This document shows, one piece after another, positions 60,501-64,000 of a DNA stretch of 64,000 nucleotides. Origin of the DNA: Trema orientale (lineage: Eukaryota > Streptophyta > Magnoliopsida > Rosales > Cannabaceae); assembly GCA_002914845.1 (NCBI GenBank), contig JXTC01000298.1:140287-204286 (forward strand), in the 5' to 3' direction. How positions within the stretch are numbered: position 1 is the stretch's first letter; each line of letters starts with the position of its first letter. The position numbers were made by a program, and so were the translations under genes. A model generated the notes under the pieces. That model worked only from the letters and a program-made list of their open reading frames with translations. It was not told the origin of the DNA and did no database searches.

Positions 60501-60836
60501 ACAACCCACATAAATCACTTCAATCTCATCATCCCCCAACCCATCTTTCAATTGGAGGAGAAGTGAAGTCTCATCCCAATTGAAAAGCCAACCCTTACTA
60601 GTATCAGATTTCCTCTGAGCTCTTATGGGGAGCTGGTTAGCAACTATTATGATTCGGTCCCGTTGGACCGACGATGATGGGTCCGAGCAAACACTCTCAG
60701 AAGGGTCATCATCAACATCAGATATTAAGCCAGAGACTGTCATGATCCGGGGAATCCTCCCGGTCATCCGGCCAAAAGACGGAGGAGGCTCACCAGAGAC
60801 AAGCTCCAAGAGATTTGAATATGATTTCGAAACCAT
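57586..60836 (-). CDS. TPS6: class II trehalose-phosphate synthase, TPS6-like (856 aa)
   Basis: Exons (- strand): 60836-58834, 58742-58469, 57879-57586. The GT-AG joins keep one open frame of 857 codons ending in TGA. The start is the ATG of MVSKSYSNLLELVSGEP, the conserved class II N terminus. A glycosyltransferase family 20 domain (about residues 57-545) is followed by a TPP-like HAD domain (about 595-835). Visible motifs are VWVHDYHLMVLP, LGFFLHSPFPSSEIY, LLGVDDMDIFKG, LVQIANPARGRG and VTAVRDGMNLIPYEY, then DYDGALIP (602-609) and GDDRSDED (788-795). Class II TPS proteins generally lack strong synthase or phosphatase activity and act as regulators tied to trehalose-6-phosphate and SnRK1 signalling. 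The closest match from memory is Arabidopsis TPS6, and the orthology is inferred. HAD motif I has Ala at 606 where Thr is common. Two CACGTG boxes lie upstream. Confidence 0.95.
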
Positions 60837-61930
60837 ATATTTTTTGACCCCTATATCTATACCTATAGTAGAAACTCCAGATTATCAAAGCTTTCTTTAA
60901 CTATGCCCAAATGAAAGAAAAATCCCATTAAAAGAAAAGTCTGTCCTAGGCTACCAAACCCCTCCAAATTTGAGCCAAGAATAAAGTCACCAAACTACAC
61001 CTACCTAACCAAATATATAAGCTAGAACAAATGTGTGGATTCAATCAATAACAGAGTTAAGCTCTGGTCAGAGCCAGAGGCTTCCACTACTCGCAAAACC
61101 CACAAAGGAAATCTTCACAGGAACAGAAATGTGATGCCAATTGGGTGCAGAAACCAATGGAAAAGAAGCAAGAAAAGCCTAAAAGACAACTGTGAAGATA
61201 AGCTTTGAGAAGTGAATCAAAGCAAGAAGAAAAGATGCACCATGTGAGTTTTCTTTCTTTATCCAGATAAAAGAGACAATAAAAGGGAATGGAATAGAAT
61301 AGATTCAGATCATCAATAGCTGAGAAATATACTGGCACCCAAATGTTCCACTACACAGTGTTTGTCAAACTAAGAAAAGTAATTGAAGTGAAAGCTAAGA
61401 CAACAAGCAATAAAAACAACAAGAAGAGTTCAAAAAGAAATTCAAAACGAAAGCAAAATAGAAAGTAGAGAACAGTTCAAGATGCTACCAGCTCATGAAA
61501 CTGCAAAACCCAATTTTTATTTTTGGAGTTTGGAAAAGAAAAAAGCATAAAAAAGAAATGTAAAAGCAAAGATTGTGGGGCGGAAAAAAAGTAAACTCTA
61601 AAAATTTGGTAGCTTTTTTATGGAGCTTTCTTAGTGTATCACATTCACAATCTCATAAGTTCACCCACAGTCTCTCTCTGTCTATCCCTATCTCTATCTG
61701 TGCTGAACTGAAGCAACATATTATAGTGGGGATAATATTTCTGGCAACTTTGTTTTTCCACAACCTTTTTTTTTTAAAAAAAGTTTTTTTTTTTTTGGTC
61801 AACAAAGTTCGTCTCTTTCTGAAACGAAGAAGAAAAGTGTGGAAAACAAATAAACATTTTGGCCGTTGGATGACAATGAAGTTTGATCACACGGTGAGGG
61901 TGGTTCGTGGATTTACCTTAGAGTTGTAGT
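60837..61930 (-). promoter_or_regulatory. leader and proximal promoter of the TPS gene
   Basis: Class II TPS genes usually have a long 5' leader with an intron. The transcription start cannot be fixed here. A CT-type repeat (about 61671-61700) and a TATATATT on the gene strand near 61014-61021 are the only core-like signals. An 83-codon open frame at 61338-61087 begins with GTG and is not a credible upstream ORF. Confidence 0.45.
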
Positions 61931-62035
61931 GGATGGAGTCTCCCAAGCCTTATCCCTTGTCTCTTGTTCAGTCCGCCACGAGGCAAAATTGCAGTGGGAC
62001 CCAGTGGCCTTTCCATGTCCGAAATTATCCAGAGT

Positions 62036-62144
62036 GCACGTAGATCTCCCACGTGGCCACTGATCATTAGTGAGCTTGTCGATGTGGCCACGTGTCTAAG
62101 CTTCATTGAATGTCGAGAAGACTGGGGCCCTAGAGATACGTGTC
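62036..62144 (-). promoter_or_regulatory. G-box/ACGT cluster upstream of TPS gene
   Basis: Four ACGT cores lie in about 110 bp: GCACGTAG (62036), CCACGTGG (CACGTG 62050-62055), CCACGTGTC (CACGTG 62089-62094) and TACGTGTC (62137-62144). The two G-boxes sit in a perfect inverted repeat, CACGTGGCCAC (62050-62060) and GTGGCCACGTG (62084-62094). G-boxes bind bZIP and bHLH factors in light, ABA and sugar/energy responses. Their use for this gene is inferred from position. Confidence 0.65.
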
Positions 62145-62230
62145 TCGTGGAGACCCATATTAGGATATTTACAACAGCGAACTCGGGGGATGTTAAGGTC
62201 CCGTTCGAACCCAACGCGAATTTCCGGTTT

Positions 62231-62705
62231 AGTGCAGAAATAGTCCCTCAAACTATCATATTTGAGATAGTTTGGTCCCCAAAATTTTAAGTTTGACAAC
62301 TATGCCCCTCAACTTTCCCATTTCATGCATTTCGGTCCTTAAAACGCCAAAATTGCAATATGTTATCAAATTTAAGATAGAAAATAACACTTGAAAAATA
62401 TATGGTAGAATCTAAAAGTGTATTTAGGAGATAGTTTGGTAATTTTAAGCATATAAATAAACAATTACATACATAATTTCTCGAAATATGTAATTCCAAA
62501 AAAACTCTAAAGTAAGTAAATAATATCTTTTTTCTTCCTTCCAGATCCTTTTGTTTAATTTTTTTTCTCTTAAGTGCTCTTTTAAATGCTACCACATGCT
62601 CAGTATGTGTGTTATCCATCAAAAACTTAATAGCATATTAGATTTGGATAATTTAAGGACCAAATTATCTGGAATTGAAAAATTCAGAGAACAAAATGGT
62701 CAGTA
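62231..62705. repeat. possible MITE with ~45-bp imperfect inverted ends
   Basis: The left arm AATAGTCCCTCAAACTATC...GATAGTTTGGTCC is loosely inverted on the right (GGACCAAATTATC...GAGAACAAAATGG, about 62658-62703). No target duplication was identified. Confidence 0.4.
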
Positions 62706-63217
62706 TCTTATATAGTCATTTCGAACATAGTCACTATTTTATTGACCATTTTGAAATGGTCACTAACTCAATGATCATTTTGGACGTCATTTTTTCAAAA
62801 TAAATTATCAAAATTTTTAGGTGAAAATTTGAGTTTATGGAAGTTTAAATACCCGAAATTTTGGATTATAAGTGATTTTCTTCAAAAAAAAAATCCAGTA
62901 TTATTGGGTATCAACATTCTCTCTCTTCTCTCCTCTTTGTTGGAAGGATTTTTGGTCAATGCACCACTTAGAACAATAAAGGTAGTTCTAGAAAAAGTAA
63001 TTTTTTTTATATGAGTCCTAAAATTATCATTTCATCCCAAAATACTACTATCCAGTTCCATTCCCCTTCTTTTAATTTTTTTTGGAAAGAAAAAAAATCT
63101 CCTATGCTTTAATATTAGTGCTGTCAAAATGAGCCAACATGGCCATTATTTCCGATATTCATACTCAGGTTAGTATTAGACACGACAAGATGACTAACAA
63201 TTAATAAGTAGTTAGGA
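62706..63217. other. AT-rich intergenic, nothing recognised
   Basis: Repeated short phrases such as AATGGTCACT and TGACCATTTT around 62698-62790. No gene. Confidence 0.45.
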
Positions 63218-63632
63218 AAAGTTCATAAATACCCATTTTCAAAACCATATTTCTATAAATACCTATTTTTTATTTTTATTCATAAATACCCGTTTTTATA
63301 CCCATTCTGGGAGAAATGTAGACCACCAATATTTTACACATGAAATGTATACCTCAGTATATATTTCATGCATTAAATGTATACCATAGTCTACATTTTA
63401 TGAATAAAAATTATACTAAAAATTGGCACACATTTTAAAATATATACTATTCATATTTTACACATAATATGTGTACTTCATGGATAAAATGTATATTATT
63501 AATGTGGATACTCATATTTTGCATATGAAATGTGGATCATAAAAGGGGTATTTTTGAAAGAAAAATTAAAAATAGATATTTATGAAAATAAGTTTTAAAA
63601 ATAGGTACTATGCGTAAATTTCTCTAATTAGT
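63218..63632. mobile_element. small inverted-repeat element (MITE-like, ~415 bp)
   Basis: The left arm (63218-63300) and right arm (about 63550-63632) are inverted copies built on AAATACC phrases: CATAAATACCCATTTTC...CATAAATACCCGTTTTTA, with an inverted match ending at GGTACTATGCGTAAATTTCTC. The centre repeats ATGAAATGTATACC-type motifs. Non-coding. Target duplication unclear. Confidence 0.6.
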
Positions 63633-64000
63633 TTGAAAATATATATATTTAAACTAAAATTATGTAAGATTTTTCTTGGGAAATTATCAATTTTTACCCT
63701 ATTTTAAAGTTAACAGTAAATTTAGGGATAATTCATGTTTTGTAATATGTTTTCTTCATTGTCTTTCCTTCTCTGATATAGACTAAAAAGCAACTAACTA
63801 AGATGCTATGCCGGAAGTTGTTGAAGGAATTTTGTTGTGTTATTATCATAAATGTAGCTTTTATGATTGACAAAAGTGCAGAAAGAATACAATTTTAGAT
63901 TAGATAAAGCAAATTTAAACGACCAATATTCCCTAAAATTCCTCTTGAAAATAGAACTTTTTATTACTCTCTATCGTTGTAAAGAAGAATATAGTACAAT
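63633..64000. other. AT-rich intergenic, nothing recognised
   Basis: No supported feature to the window end. Confidence 0.5.

Noticed and set aside
61087..61338. 83-codon - strand frame upstream of the TPS gene as a regulatory uORF
   Set aside because: It starts with GTG, not ATG, has no conserved look, and lies in a region likely to include leader intron.
1..64000. CRISPR arrays, bacterial operons, rRNA or tRNA genes
   Set aside because: None seen; tandem repeats lack spacer architecture and the DNA is plant nuclear.

Overview
The window is plant nuclear DNA, most likely from a eudicot. It is very AT-rich, has GT-AG introns, contains two intron-bearing genes of plant families, and is crowded with decayed LTR retrotransposons, CACTA, Mutator-like and hAT-like DNA elements. 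The species cannot be told from the sequence alone.

Layout. 1-3206: remnant of a Ty1/copia element on the + strand with its 3' LTR. 3207-7319: AT-rich DNA with a degenerate minisatellite and the first copy of a hAT-like MITE. 7320-14197: a complete but broken Ty1/copia element, about 6.9 kb with two ~505-bp LTRs, inserted in an older Ty3/gypsy LTR-like sequence. 14614-15352: a Ty3/gypsy (Athila-type) integrase remnant on the - strand. 15605-23573: an intact eight-exon MACPF-domain gene on the - strand (602 aa), resembling Arabidopsis At1g14780. 23574-57585: a long gene-poor region. It holds a foldback element (27507-28615), two more hAT-like MITEs (30889-31149 and 49657-49885), a Mutator-like element with a perfect 9-bp target duplication and possible captured gene pieces (31898-33495), a TRIM-like element (36873-37477), a CACTA element carrying a broken Ulp1-like protease (39679-43517), a gypsy LTR-like stretch, a second CACTA-like element (47346-49617), an F-box pseudogene fragment and a copia fragment. 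57586-60836: an intact three-exon class II trehalose-phosphate synthase gene on the - strand (856 aa, TPS6-like), with a G-box cluster about 1.2 kb upstream of its ATG. 60837-64000: its leader and promoter, and two small inverted-repeat elements.

How the genes work. The two host genes are independent. One is a plant MACPF protein of a family linked to control of cell death and salicylate defence. The other is a TPS/TPP-like protein of the regulatory class II group. The rest is transposon biology.

The most unusual signal is in the leader of the full-length copia element. Three two-tier hairpins lie end to end (8661-8891). Their apical loops are nearly identical (GGCCCAAAGGAA) and their stem sequences differ but all pair. 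This looks like a selected RNA structure, possibly for dimerisation or packaging. Single-N joins in the assembly, one flanked by an exact ~616-bp duplication, mean that some local structure is probably artefactual.
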